Source: Brienomyrus brachyistius
Taxonomy: Eukaryota > Chordata > Actinopteri > Osteoglossiformes > Mormyridae
Reading direction: 5' to 3'
NCBI RefSeq assembly: GCF_023856365.1
Contig: NC_064537.1
Span: forward strand, 5,501,829-5,565,828
Length of the DNA stretch: 64,000 nt
In this document: piece by piece, positions 11,603 to 21,942 of the stretch
Numbering within the stretch: position 1 is the first letter of the stretch
How the letters are laid out: each line of letters starts with the position of its first letter
Translations under genes and position numbers: made by a program
Notes under the pieces: model-generated
Seen by the model: only the letters and a program-made list of their open reading frames with translations
Told to the model about the DNA's origin: nothing
Databases searched by the model: none

Positions 11603-12562
11603 TCATGTCCTCCATTGCCTTGCCTTGTACTCCTCCATTGCCTTATACTCCTCCTCAATTGCCTTGTTCTCCTCCTCCATTGCCTTTCTCTCCTCCTCCT
11701 CCCTTGCCTTGTACTCCTTCACCATTGCCTTGTACGCCTCCTCCATTGCCTTGTTCTCCTCCTCCAATGCTTTTCTCTTCTCCTCCTCCCTTGCCTTGTA
11801 CTCCTTCACCATTGCCTTGTACGCCTCCTCCATTGCCTTGTTCTCCTCCTCCAATGCCTTTCTCTTCTCCTCCTCCCTTGCCTTGTACTCCTTCACCATT
11901 GCCTTGTATGCCTCCTCCATTGCCTTGTTCTCCTCCTCCAATGCCTTTCTCTCCTCCTCCTCCCTTGCCTTGTACTCCTTCACCATTGCCTTGTACGCCT
12001 CCTCCATTGCCTTGTTCTCCTCCTCCATTGCCTTTCTCTCCTCCTCCTCCCTTGCCTTGTACTCCTCCTCCCTTGCCTTGTACTCCTCCTCCATTGCCTT
12101 GTTCTCCTCCTCCATTGCCTTGTTCTCGTCCTCCTCCATTGCCTTACTCTTCTCCTCCATTGCCTTGAACTCCTCCATTGCCTTTCTCTCCTCCTCCTCC
12201 CTTGCCTTGTACTCCTTCGCCATTGCCTTGTTCTCCTCCTCCATTTCCTTGCTCTCCTCCTCCTCCCTTGCCTTGCACTCTTCCTCCATTGCCTTGCACT
12301 CCTCCACCAATCCCTTGCACTCCTCCTCTATTGCCTTGTACTCCTCCTCCATTGCCTTGCACTCCTCCTCTATTGCCTTGCACTCCTCCACCAATCCCTT
12401 GCACTCCTCCTCCATTGCCTTTTTTCCTTTCCCTTTTTTTGAAAAAAACTTCTTTATCCAGGATATCTTTTTTTTCCCTCCATTTTCCTTCCTTTCTTTA
12501 GCTTCCCCAGCATCGTTTGGTACCGCTGGCAGCCTAAAGCAGTTCAGAGTAAAGCACTTCAT
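11603..12562 (-). CDS. Intronless Lys/Glu-rich helical-repeat protein, unknown function
   Basis: This is an uninterrupted 319-codon frame on the minus strand. Residues 1-48 are a basic, non-repetitive head containing ISWIKKFFSKKGKGKK. From there to about residue 310 the protein is built from 7-8-residue units of the type KAMEEEY/KAREEEER. Four copies of a 29-residue (87-bp) super-unit lie near the C-terminus. Dense alternating E and K with a seven-residue period suggests a charged single alpha-helix or coiled coil. There is no signal peptide or membrane segment. An AATAAA on the minus strand (11518-11523) lies about 80 bp past the stop. The nucleotide repeat also keeps the plus strand partly open, but only the minus frame has a distinct head. 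I do not recognise the family. It may be a real gene, or a minisatellite that happens to be open. Confidence 0.5.
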   Translation of the reverse strand: MKCFTLNCFRLPAVPNDAGEAKERKENGGKKKISWIKKFFSKKGKGKKAMEEECKGLVEECKAIEEECKAMEEEYKAIEEECKGLVEECKAMEEECKAREEEESKEMEEENKAMAKEYKAREEEERKAMEEFKAMEEKSKAMEEDENKAMEEENKAMEEEYKAREEEYKAREEEERKAMEEENKAMEEAYKAMVKEYKAREEEERKALEEENKAMEEAYKAMVKEYKAREEEKRKALEEENKAMEEAYKAMVKEYKAREEEKRKALEEENKAMEEAYKAMVKEYKAREEEERKAMEEENKAIEEEYKAMEEYKARQWRT

Positions 12563-14565
12563 TTTTAGATGTGTCTCGCTCGATGTCTGATTTGTTTTGA
12601 AGTGGTATTAGTGCCTACAGCTCAGTTTATACCTTCAGAATGATAACATCAGAGTTGTCACGGTAACATTCTGTTCTAGAATTCTATTTGAAAAACAACT
12701 ATAGGTGCCTTATTTGGTCAGTGGTTCATTTTTTTTTAATTCTTTGCATTTTTAATATGCTTTATTCAGCTCATATTCTACAGCATATGTATGAATTTCC
12801 ATATTTATCTTAATTAGGTTACGCGCAGATAATATTCTGTACTTGCAAACAATGCAGAAACCTACCAAACATTGCCGGGCCGTTCCTGTGCTCACAGAGC
12901 GTAGTGAGCTTTACTTTACTCAGGAAGAGGACATGCTCACATTTTCTGACCGTGGCCATGCCTTGTGAAAGGTGCTGAACTTAGTGATGAGACAATTAAT
13001 ACCGAGATTCTGGAGATCGCCTCCTCAAAGTGAGGCCCAGCGACTTCAAGCTGGGAATCAGGGCTTGCTAAGTTTATGCAATATCACGTGACCGATGACT
13101 TCCGATTCATCCTGAGGTGTAAGAGGCTTCGAATCCTGTTGGCTCTTCAAAACTTTTATATGAGTGAGATGATTCTGATTAGCAATGGTAGTGGAGGCCA
13201 GTTTAACCAAGGAACCAGCCGTCAGGTGATGGGTCACAGCAAGGAGGGGTATGAAGTTGGGTATCAGTGTTTGGGTACATTTAGTGGAGGTGAGATAAAA
13301 CATTTGGTAAGGTTTAGCAGCGTCTGTAATGTCCCTGCATTGTAGACAGAGCTTTCTGGATAGATTCTGGACACACACACACACCTGTATTGGACAAATG
13401 AATTCAGAAAATGGATGGATTGCAGTGTTTTTCATGTTTTCATGAGTGGAAGTGAACTTTTACAGAACTGAGTATTTGAGTAAAATCCATTTTTGATTAA
13501 TCTCATTGCCTGTATTTTTGCCCCTTATTTTGAGTTGTTTTAAATGCTGCACTGTTCAGTTGCAAATGGTAGGTCCCTCTGAATCCCATCTTCGCTTTTC
13601 TCCACCTCATGTTATTCACAGGTATCTGACTCTTGAATCTGGCTGAAATGATCCCAGTCGATTTTCCAATCTCCGCCTTTTCTATTTGGCAGAATGCACA
13701 GCCTGGATCCAAACTGCCTTCCTTCCCAGTTGGACTAACAGTTGGCTCCACCTGACACTCTATACCATTTAAACCCCAGCTGATCACAGAGCTTATTGCA
13801 GGATGTGTGTTTATTCCTCTCCATGTGTTGTGAGGCTGCCTTGCCTAACCCCTATAGTAAGGAGAAGGTCATAAACTTGTGGTCTTATGTTTTATTAATT
13901 CTGAAATGGGTAAGAAATGAGCAGCAGGATGATATAGAGCTAAAAGGTGCGATTGTTCTAGCACTACGATGTAATCCAAGGAGAAAGGCAGCACTGCCTT
14001 GCTGAATGTGATTTCTGTGGCAAAAAGATGGTGATATTGCTGGCAAGCGGTCTTTTTATGAAACTCAAATGTAACTCTGTCAAAGTACAATTTTACCAGG
14101 GTCCCTGAATTCGCTTGAGACGCTCTGTTAAAATAACCCCCCAGAAGACAGAATGAAGCTGTAATTCATACAGGTGGCAAAACTAAAATGTCTCTTGGTA
14201 ATTTCATCAGGGCGGTGATGGAATTACAAATGTGCATGTTTTCGGCGAGTGATGGATGAGGTGATATGAAACATGCAGTTGTCTGTAATCGCTACAGCTT
14301 CGGGGAAAAGACTAGCATCCCTTTAAAATTCATTACATTAGGATGGCAGGCAGAGGTCACTGCAGTTTGGACGTGCCAGGAACAGGAATAAAGCCAAGTA
14401 GAATGTATGGAACTTGCAGTCTGTAATATGTCACAGAGTAAGGCATAACTAAACGCACTGCTGAGCGTAGAGGATTACAGTAGTATAATGCTAATCCCTA
14501 CTATATACACTCCATATACAATACACATTTTATATACATTTTATTATGTATACATATTTTATATA
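12563..14565. other. Non-coding stretch with one dispersed repeat
   Basis: Nothing coding is recognised. It contains the second copy of the repeat seen at 6126-6232 (at 13192-13296) and a short (AC)n run near 13372-13383. The frames present look like chance. Confidence 0.4.
13192..13296 (+). repeat. Dispersed repeat, copy 2
   Basis: This is the partner of 6126-6232 in the same orientation. The two are highly similar over about 105 bp and their flanks are unrelated. Confidence 0.7.
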
Positions 14566-15860
14566 CAGCTCTGGAAACAAGAGACCGCATGTTAGAAAGG
14601 CTCTTGTAGCTTTAAGGAACACCGGTAAGTGCAAAGGACTGTGGGCGCATGCGTGACGAGAGCGCGCGGGAGAGCCTGGAGGAATAGGCAGCACGTCGGC
14701 GAGCTGCAGTTTATGTGTAGTTAGTTTAGTTGTTCCTGGCAGTAAATAGAGTCACTGACTAATGTAAGTACTAAGTTTATTGATTATGAGTGATAAGTGA
14801 CGCTGTACTAATTTAGTTTACTTAATTACGCGGCTAGGTTAACGTGACCTAGCTTGCGTACTGTTATAATTATCGCTGACGAGTGTTCCGTTGTACACCT
14901 CGGAAAAATATTTGCGTTTATTTCCCGCCCAATCATTCCCTCTAATACGAATTGCTGCTAATGTAATGTATTGTTGTGGGTATAGCCCAACTGTTAAGGC
15001 GATATGGTAAAATTATGCATTATGTTAGTGTATTATGGTAATAACCATTGTAAGCACTGTGGTAATTTGTTTTTCCTGTTCATTTGTTAAAGAATCATAC
15101 ATAAATACAAACTTACTTACCAACCCACTTCGTCTGAGTGTGCATCCAACTGACCTCAAATAAGATAAGCCAGAGTACAACTAATTGCTCCCCCCTCCTG
15201 ATTGAGAACATGTATCTGGTGAAATACGGTTAGCAGCCCCCCCCCCCCAGAATCATGTCTATCCTGAATCGTGACTGATATCCCACAGCGAGCACTACCC
15301 TCTTGCAGCAACCCCTTACAGTTTCCCAGGGGAGTGTGGCCCCCCTTTCTCTCACCGCATCATATTTTTCAGTTTCACTCATTTCTCAGTTTATGGATTA
15401 TGGGTATGAGCCTGTGTAAAATACACATTTTTTTGCAAACTCCAGCTTGGCTCTTCCCTGCTTCTCATTGATGAAGGGCTTCTTCCTTGCTTAATGGGTC
15501 TTCACCACTGCTTCTAGGAGCCTGTCCTACCAGTACACTTAACACTTAATGTTTTCTATTCCTTTTGAAGGTCACTTGAGGTCATCCTCCGATTTGTTAG
15601 ACACTGACGGATAAGTTGATGGTCATCTGTGGCATTAGAAGGTTACTTCTGCCCACTACCTGGCTGGTTTTTGATTTTTCCCAGTGTCTCCTGCTTCTTC
15701 ACCCTGTTCTTGTGTACTGCGGTCTTAGAAACTCATGAGCATGGAAGCAGCCTGCCTCACAGTGTAGCCTTCTGCCAGCAGAACCAGGATTAAACCAGAA
15801 TTTAACAATGCAGATTTTAAAAAAGTATATAGAGTGGTCTCTTAATGTTTTACAGAGCTG
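14566..15860. mobile_element. Candidate 1.3-kb element bounded by short inverted ends
   Basis: The left end, cagctctgg followed by aagagacc, is answered in inverse at the right end (ggtctctt ... cagagctg). Similar CAGCTCTGG ends with AAGAGACC occur on DNA transposons in fish, which is prior knowledge and untested here. No transposase frame is visible inside, so it would be non-autonomous or composite. Confidence 0.45.
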
Positions 15861-16404
15861 TGTATTGTTTATATGTATTTATTTTATGTTATAGCTGCAT
15901 GTTTGAACCTGAGACCAGTTTTGAAATGGAGTCTGTTTCAGAATACTACATTCACACCCCCAAAACCTTCATATCCCAAATACTGCATCATGAAAGGTGA
16001 AAATTGGTAGGTTTATGCTGGTGAAATAATGAAGATAGATGCTGCTGCTTTTAAATCATTCACAAGGTTGTTTATTGAAATGGTTTATTGAATGGCATCT
16101 AACAATTTGAAACACATATGGAGGTATAATAGACATTCGCCTCAGAATTATATTTCTGGTATGTAATTTTATCTTTAAAGTGACCTTATTAAATTTGTTC
16201 CCCGAAGTAGTAATTTCATCCCACACCCTGAGGGCTTTTGCACGCTGGTTATATGTGCTGTTAGTATGCTAACAGCATTTTCTACCCAGGGAGTCTGATC
16301 GAAAACCAAAATCAAGCTGCTGCTGTGCGCTCCTGCTGAGCACCCTGCTTGGAGGCATGTAGACTTGACGGACACTACGGAGTGTTCCAGTGACTGCCCA
16401 CTAA
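15861..16404. other. Non-coding stretch, no recognised feature
   Basis: No gene or repeat is recognised. It is the left flank of the Tc1-type element and is not part of the V-cluster duplicons. Confidence 0.4.
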
Positions 16405-16406
16405 TA

Positions 16407-17929
16407 CAGGGAGTGCAGAATTATTAGGCAAATGAGTATTTTGTCCACATCATCCTCTTTATGCATGTTGTCTTACTCCAAGCTGTATAGGCTCGAAAGC
16501 CTACTACCAATTAAGCATATTAGGTGATGTGCATCTCTGTAATGAGAAGGGGTGTGGTCTAATGACATCAACACCCTATATCAGGTGTGCATAATTATTA
16601 GGCAGCTTAACAAAAAACAAATACATACCCATTTCAATTATTTATTTTTACCAGTGAAACCAATATAACATCTCCACATTCACAAATATACATTTCTGAC
16701 ATTCAAAAACAAAATCAGTGACCAATATAGCCACCTTTCTTTGCAAGGACACTCAAAAGCCTGCCATCCATGGATTCTGTCAGTGTTTTGATCTGTTCAC
16801 CATCAACATTGCGTGCAGCAGCAACCACAGCCTCCCAGACACTGTTCAGAGAGGTGTACTGTTTTCCCTCCTTGTAAATCTCACATTTGATGATGGACCA
16901 CAGGTTCTCAATGGGGTTCAGATCAGGTGAACAAGGAGGCCATGTCATTAGTTTTTCTTCTTTTATACCCTTTCTTGCCAGCCACGCTGTGGAGTACTTG
17001 GACGCGTGTGATGGAGCATTGTCCTGCATGAAAATCATGTTTTTCTTGAAGGATGCAGACTTCTTCCTGTACCACTGCTTGAAGAAGGTGTCTTCCAGAA
17101 ACTGGCAGTAGGACTGGGAGTTGAGCTTGACTCCATCCTCAACCCGAAAAGGCCCCACAAGCTCATCTTTGATGATACCAGCCCAAACCAGTACTCCACC
17201 TCCACCTTGCTGGCGTCTAAGTCGGACTGGAGCTCTCTGCCCTTTACCAATCCAGCCACGGGCCCATCCATCTGGCCCATCAAGACTCACTCATTTCATC
17301 AGTCCATAAAACCTTAGAAAAATCAGTCTTGAGATATTTCTTGCCCCAGTCTTGACGTTTAAGCTTGTGTGTCTTGTTCAGTGGTGGTCGTCTTTCAGCC
17401 TTTCTTACCTTGGCCATGTCTCTGAGTATTGCACAACTTGTGCTTTTGGGCACTCCAGTGATGTTGCAGCTCTGAAATATGGCGAAACTGGTGGCAAGTG
17501 GCATCTTGGCAACTTTTCTCAGTTCATGGGCAGTTATTTTGCGCCTTGGTTTTTCCACACGCTTCTTGCGACCCTGTTGACTATTTTGAATGAAACGCTT
17601 GATTGTTCGATTGTTCAGAAGCTTTGCAATTTTAAGAGTGCTGCATCCCTCTGCAAGATATCTCAGTATTTTTGACTTTTCTGAGCCTGCCAAGTCCTTC
17701 TTTTGACCCATTTTGCCAAAGGAAAGGAAGTTGCCTAATAATTATGCACACCTGATATAGGGTGTTGATGTCATTAGACCACACCCCTTCTCATTACAGA
17801 GATGCACATCACCTAATATGCTTAATTGGTAGTAGGCTTTCGAGCCTATACAGCTTGGAGTAAGACAACATGCATAAAGAGGATGATGTGGACAAAATAC
17901 TCATTTGCCTAATAATTCTGCACTCCCTG
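16407..17929. mobile_element. Tc1/mariner DNA transposon, DD37E type
   Basis: The element is 1523 bp, inserted at a TA duplicated on both sides (16405-16406 and 17930-17931). The terminal inverted repeats are 16407-16604 and 17732-17929, 198 bp each, and I find them identical by eye. They start with CAGGGAGTGCAGAATTATTA. Such long, identical repeats indicate a recent insertion. The transposase is on the minus strand and carries a frameshift. The spacing between the second and third catalytic residues is 37, which fits the DD37E (TRT-type) branch rather than classic DD34E Tc1. The element lies just left of the start of the V-cluster duplicon. Confidence 0.95.
16715..17711 (-). pseudogene. Tc1/mariner transposase with one frameshift
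   Basis: The protein is split into an N-terminal frame (17280-17711, 143 residues) and a C-terminal frame (16715-17290, 191 residues) that overlap by 11 bp. The N-terminal part holds two helix-turn-helix-like stretches for inverted-repeat binding and the first catalytic Asp in W-T-D-E (residue 138). The C-terminal part holds the second Asp in M-Q-D-N-A-P-S-H (residue 90) and the Glu in N-P-I-E-N-L-W (residue 128), with 37 residues between them. Combined length is about 334 residues, close to the usual 340 for Tc1 transposases. A single-base shift near 17280-17290 is the only lesion I see, so it could also be an assembly error. Confidence 0.9.
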
Positions 17930-18130
17930 TACATATCTGCATCATATATGTGGGAATGATGAGATTCCTTCCATTGTTCAGCTTAATCTTAATCATTAAC
18001 AATCGTTTGTTTATAAGTAAATGAATTTTCTCTCTGTGTTCTTCCTATCACATTCCCTTGGGGTGTATCGTATTACATTTTTAAATGTTTTAATGACATA
18101 GTTTTAGGAACATCAGCACCTGCACTGTAG

Positions 18131-18770
18131 TATTCAATTCAATTTATTTTATATAGCGCCTTTTAATAAAGAAAGCCAGAAGACAATGGAGGAGAGGAAC
18201 CAAAAGCTCCCAAGTAAGGAGAAAAAAAACCTCTGGGGGTCCAAGGTCAACTGTCTGCCAACCCCCACTGGGAAAACTAACATTACCGAAAACAGAAAAG
18301 AGTTGACATGCTTGTGAAAAGAGAGATTTATGCTGGGATTAAGAATGAAGACAAAGTCCATCAATGAGTCCGTTATCCATGTTGGCCTGTGAAGGATAGC
18401 CAAGGTCCATTCTCCACGTTGGGCTGTGCTGGGTGGCACTGAAGGCTGCACCCACGGTGATATATTTGGTATGACCCATTCGTGATGTCACCCCTCCATG
18501 GGACTGACCCAGGACTCCAGCTCAGATGGTGCCCACTTCGGGCTCCACCCGGACATGTGGGAAGGCAGAGAGTATGGATGGTCAGAACATATGTTGACAC
18601 ATAAACGGACAAGCATAGTAGATAAAAATGACATGTGCAGCAGCACCAGCAGCCATAGTTATGGTGCGGTAGGTCGTGGGCAAGATAAACTGAAGTAATG
18701 GGTCTTAAAGGCCGAGAATGAATCGGCATCCCGAACGTAGGCTGGTAAACCATTCCACAAGTATCACTCC
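18131..18770. repeat. Dispersed repeat inside the B-type upstream duplicon
   Basis: It begins with the attcaatttattttatatagcg motif frequent in fish interspersed repeats. It is absent from the two paralogous upstream regions at 45.6 and 55.6 kb. No coding domain is visible. Confidence 0.55.
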
Positions 18771-18864
18771 TAGTGTGTAAATCTTCCGGAACATCAGCAC
18801 CTGCACTGCAGTATCACTCCTCCTGTCCTTTAATACTACAAAGGGCATTTCATACTCCACCCCT

Positions 18865-18872
18865 GTGCAAAT
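18865..18872 (+). promoter_or_regulatory. Octamer-like promoter motif of the orphan B leader
   Basis: gtgcaaat is a 7-of-8 match to the Ig octamer ATGCAAAT, 132 bp upstream of the leader ATG. The same distance and sequence occur at B4 and B5. Confidence 0.6.
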
Positions 18873-18996
18873 GAGTCCCTGTTTCCTTCCTCCCTCCTCA
18901 TTTAAACAGCACATTGTTGACTCTCTTTAAACCCTCAGTAGTTCCTAAGGAACACGGCGAAGAGCAGCTCACAGCAGATCATCTTCAGCACCGACC

Positions 18997-19036
18997 ATGA
19001 TCTCTGTGTCTCTGCTGCTGCTGGCAGCTGCATCCT
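18997..19036 (+). pseudogene. Orphan leader exon of a group B V segment
   Basis: The 40-bp leader (M-I-S-V-S-L-L-L-L-A-A-A-S plus one base) followed by gtgagt is identical to the leaders of B4 and B5. The promoter is intact, but the matching V exon is missing. About 45 bp into the intron the sequence switches to the 3' flank seen after A-type V segments (as at 41.2 kb). The next V-like exon is the broken one at 19630. A deletion or unequal crossover has removed the original V exon. Confidence 0.85.
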
Positions 19037-19629
19037 GTGAGTCTCTGTGTTTCTTCAAAAAGAACAAAAATCAGCAGAACGACAGAAAATATATGTAGGT
19101 AGTTTGATAATTTATTTAATTAGTTATTTTCTTTTTATAACATTCAAAAATGCACACAAAGCTGGGGATCCAAACAGTGACAGTAAAAGTATTTGTGTTG
19201 AAATGTTGAATCTTAATACAGTAATGGTATCTTATTCCTAAGTTGTTTGTGTTGTGGGGTTTACATTCACATTTATATGGAACAATTATGTCTGAAACTT
19301 AATTTCTTATACTTTATTAAACAGAAACACGTGCCTGACATTAGTCTGTGTACCACTCTACTGTGCAGCCGCTCTGTCCCCCCTCCCATCTCCCACACAT
19401 GGTCCATCGCGGTTCCATGGGGGGGGCTGCTGTCCGCAGGCTCTGTATATAATACTGAGTCATCCTTTGGGAGGATTGGGGTGAATCCCACGGCGGACCT
19501 CCCTTATCACGAATGACACATATGATTATTTTTAAATTGCTGTTTGTTCTACTGACTACCTATATTTTGCATTATAGTACTATATTTAAATGCAGTTTCC
19601 TTCAACAGAAGCGGTTTCTTTTCCTACAG

Positions 19630-19834
19630 GTGCCCAGTGTCATACTGAGCTCATTATCCAGCTGCTATGATTGTTAAACCAGGAGAGTCTCTGACCATCT
19701 CCTGTAAAGTCTCTGCTTATTCACTCACTGACAGCAGCTACTGTAGCAGCTTCATTCGACAGCCGACAGGAAAAGCATTGGGGTGGTTTGCTGGGGTCTG
19801 TGGTGATGGGGACATTATTACAAGGCCTCACTAA
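19630..19834 (+). pseudogene. Truncated group B V pseudo-exon 1 (cysteine-rich sub-lineage)
   Basis: The exon starts after a tttcctacag acceptor and encodes a recognisable FR1-CDR1-FR2. A one-base deletion early in FR1 shifts the frame, compared with B2. Another missing base lies in the CDR2/FR3 boundary. FR3 and the recombination signal are gone after about 19834. It retains the CDR1 Cys (S-S-Y-C), Phe for the FR2 Trp (F-I-R-Q) and a CDR2 Cys (V-C-G-D-G). It is the paralogue of 35989 and 41784. Confidence 0.9.
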
Positions 19835-19995
19835 TTACTCACTAATCAGGAATGTAATTAACATAATACACTGAAAAGGATCATGACAAAGACAGGGTGC
19901 AATAATTTACTTCCAGTATTAAAGGAGATTCATTGATAGACATTCAAAATTAAAGCATTTTCAGGTTTTTTTTTTTTTAAAGTATGGCATCTGTA

Positions 19996-20346
19996 GGGGC
20001 GGCATGGTGGTGCAGTGGTTAGCACTGTCGCCTCACACCTCTGGGACCCGGGTTCTAGTCTCCGCCTGGGTTACATGTGTGTGGAGTTTGCATGTTCTCC
20101 CCATGTCGTTGTGGGGTTTGCTCCGGTTTCCCCCCACAGTCCAAAAAACATGCTGAGGCTAATTGGAGTTTTTAAATTGCCCGTAGGTGTGAATGTCTGC
20201 GTGAATAGTGTGTGAGTGTGCCCTGCGATGGGTTGGCCCCCCATCCTGGGTTGTTCCCTGCCTCGTTCCCATTGCTTCCGGGATAGGCTCCGGACCCCCC
20301 GCGACCTAGTAGGATAAGCGGTTTGGAAAATAGATGGATGGATGGG
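19996..20346 (+). mobile_element. Full-length tRNA-derived SINE with GGAT tail
   Basis: It starts with ggggcggcatggtggtgcag. It contains A-box-like gtgcagtggttagc and a mutated B-box (ggttctagtc), and ends in a GGAT tail. An 11-bp target-site duplication, tggcatctgta, lies at 19985-19995 and 20347-20357. The paralogous copy at 36345 keeps the intact B-box and a few bases missing here. Confidence 0.92.
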
Positions 20347-20644
20347 TGGCATCTGTAATAAGTTGAAAACATATTGGGTGTAATGAAGTGATGAAGGATC
20401 TTACAGGGAGCTGTTTGCTGCTGTTTAAGTTCTTCTCCATAAGGGGGCGCCAGAGCTCCTTACGGAGGGTCATACAGACTTCTGTGTTCAGGGTGACTCA
20501 GAACAGCAGGCTGTAAAGCTTATGGCACTGCAGTGTGTTACTCTACTCAGGATTCAGTGAGAGACATCTGACTATAATCCTCTGTCTGTGACCTTCATCA
20601 CACAGGTATCATTAGGGAATCCATTCTAATTCTGGCCCTTAGAT

Positions 20645-20860
20645 TCAGAAGTTTATTTAAGTTTAACTTATCTAGCAAACATATTTTTCCAATGCAGCAT
20701 ACGAGTGAAGAAAGCTTGTGGTCAGAGAGCAGGTCAGCCAGCGTCCCTGGAACAGTCAGAGTTAAGGGCCGTGCTCAAGGGCCCAACAGTGATATAAATA
20801 CTCAGAGCAGCTGAACCCATAACCTTCCAGACATGGGCGCAGAGCCCTACCCTGCTGGGC
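20645..20860. repeat. Interspersed repeat fragment
   Basis: The words ggccgtgctcaagggcccaac and gaacccataaccttccag resemble a common fish interspersed element. The paralogous copy lies near 37002-37217. Related wording occurs near 25185-25300 and 54690-54800. The class is not settled. Confidence 0.45.
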
Positions 20861-21358
20861 TGTACACTCTGTGTTAATGTCATTATGGCTATAGGCATAT
20901 ATTCTGATTTGCACAAAATGTGTCATTATTGTTACACAATAACCAGGAATCTCTCTTATTAAAATGTTATTTCTCCAGTTTCATTAGAGTGTATCCCTGC
21001 TTGTCAGGTTCCTTTCCTGGAGTTGTAGGCAGTTGCTATATTACTATTTATTGAAGTTGAAGTGTCAAATCTGAGAGGTCACTGAGATAATGGCAACAGG
21101 GGTTTATGAAAATTAAATCAAAATACCTACTATATCTACTGCAACGTTAAAAATAGAGAAAATTTTCTATATATAAGAATATATTTAACAAAATACCAAA
21201 GGTAATCTGACCTGATTAGACCATCAGCAGATCTATGAGCCATTAATACTCATTCTTCAGCTTGTGTACATCTCAAACAGCACAGTTATCCATATACAGC
21301 AGTACAGCCATCTGTCTTTCTGCTTCACTTGATTTCACTCAACAATCCCCAGAGATTC

Positions 21359-21387
21359 ATTTGCTTCTGCTGGACTTTGTATAAAAG
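21359..21387 (+). promoter_or_regulatory. B1 promoter: reverse octamer-like motif and TATA box
   Basis: atttgctt at 21359-21366 is 7 of 8 to the reverse octamer ATTTGCAT. tataaaa at 21380-21386 follows 13 bp later, about 70 bp before the leader ATG. The spacing suits an Ig V promoter. Confidence 0.65.
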
Positions 21388-21448
21388 CCAGAGTGACACC
21401 TTCAAACACACAGACATCAGTCACATTCAAGGACGCCTCTGTAACACA

Positions 21449-21903
21449 ATGGCTGCTACAACCACTTTATTCTTTTTGCTTGGTGTTTTCACATGTAAGT
21501 CTATCTGCTGTAGCCAGTTAAACATGAAATTTAAGTGCAGTTCTTGTTAATGATTAGTTCTGTATTTCCTGACGTTCAAAAACACTCTTTTTTCCTTCAG
21601 GTGTTTATTGTAATGTTGAACTCACCCAGTCAGAGTCCATCACTGTGAAACCTGGAGGATCTCCAAGCATCTCCTGTAAAGTCTCTTATTCAGTCACTAG
21701 TTATACTACACACTGGATCCGACAACCTGCCGGGAAATCAATGGAGTGGATTGGGTATATTAGCAGTCGCGGAAGCACTGCTTACAAAGAGTCACTTAAG
21801 AATAAATTCACCATCTCCAGAGACACCTCCAGCAGCACAGTATATTTACAGGGGACGAACCTGCAGACTGAAGACACAGCTGTGTACTACTGTGCACGAG
21901 ACT
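21449..21903 (+). CDS. ighv: IGHV segment B1, intact
   Basis: The leader exon 21449-21494 (M-A-A-T-T-T-L-F-F-L-L-G-V-F-T) ends at gtaagt. The V exon 21601-21903 follows a ttccttcag acceptor. The mature V starts near N-V-E-L-T-Q-S and has Cys in S-I-S-C-K-V, W-I-R-Q-P-A-G-K in FR2 and D-T-A-V-Y-Y-C-A-R at the end. CDR1 is short: one residue (Gly) seems to be missing after C-K-V-S. It is followed directly by a heptamer with 23-bp spacer (21904-21942). No stop or frameshift. B3 (37806) encodes the same V protein, so the two differ only by copy. Predicted role: the variable domain of secreted or membrane antibody heavy chains after V-D-J joining. Confidence 0.95.
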
Positions 21904-21942
21904 CACAGTGAGAGAATGTAATGGGAGAGTGATACAAAAACT
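21904..21942 (+). other. 23-bp-spacer recombination signal of B1
   Basis: Heptamer cacagtg 21904-21910, spacer of 23 bp, nonamer acaaaaact 21934-21942 (one mismatch to ACAAAAACC). Confidence 0.95.

Larger units (their letters stand above)
17951..19075 (+). repeat. Left-most V-cluster duplicon, interrupted by a dispersed repeat
   Basis: 17951-18120 and 18765-19075 match the upstream regions of B4 (45441-46000) and B5 (55473-56030), including the promoter and leader. Between them lies about 640 bp of foreign sequence beginning ttcaattcaatttatttt. The word ggaacatcagcacctgcactg occurs on both sides of the foreign sequence. Homology to the V cluster starts just to the right of the Tc1 element. 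Confidence 0.8.

Noticed and set aside
11484..12590. Long plus-strand open frame opposite the E/K-rich ORF
   Set aside because: It is the complement of the same simple repeat and reads as Ser/Leu-rich low-complexity peptide. Only the minus frame has a distinct non-repetitive head and a poly(A) signal.
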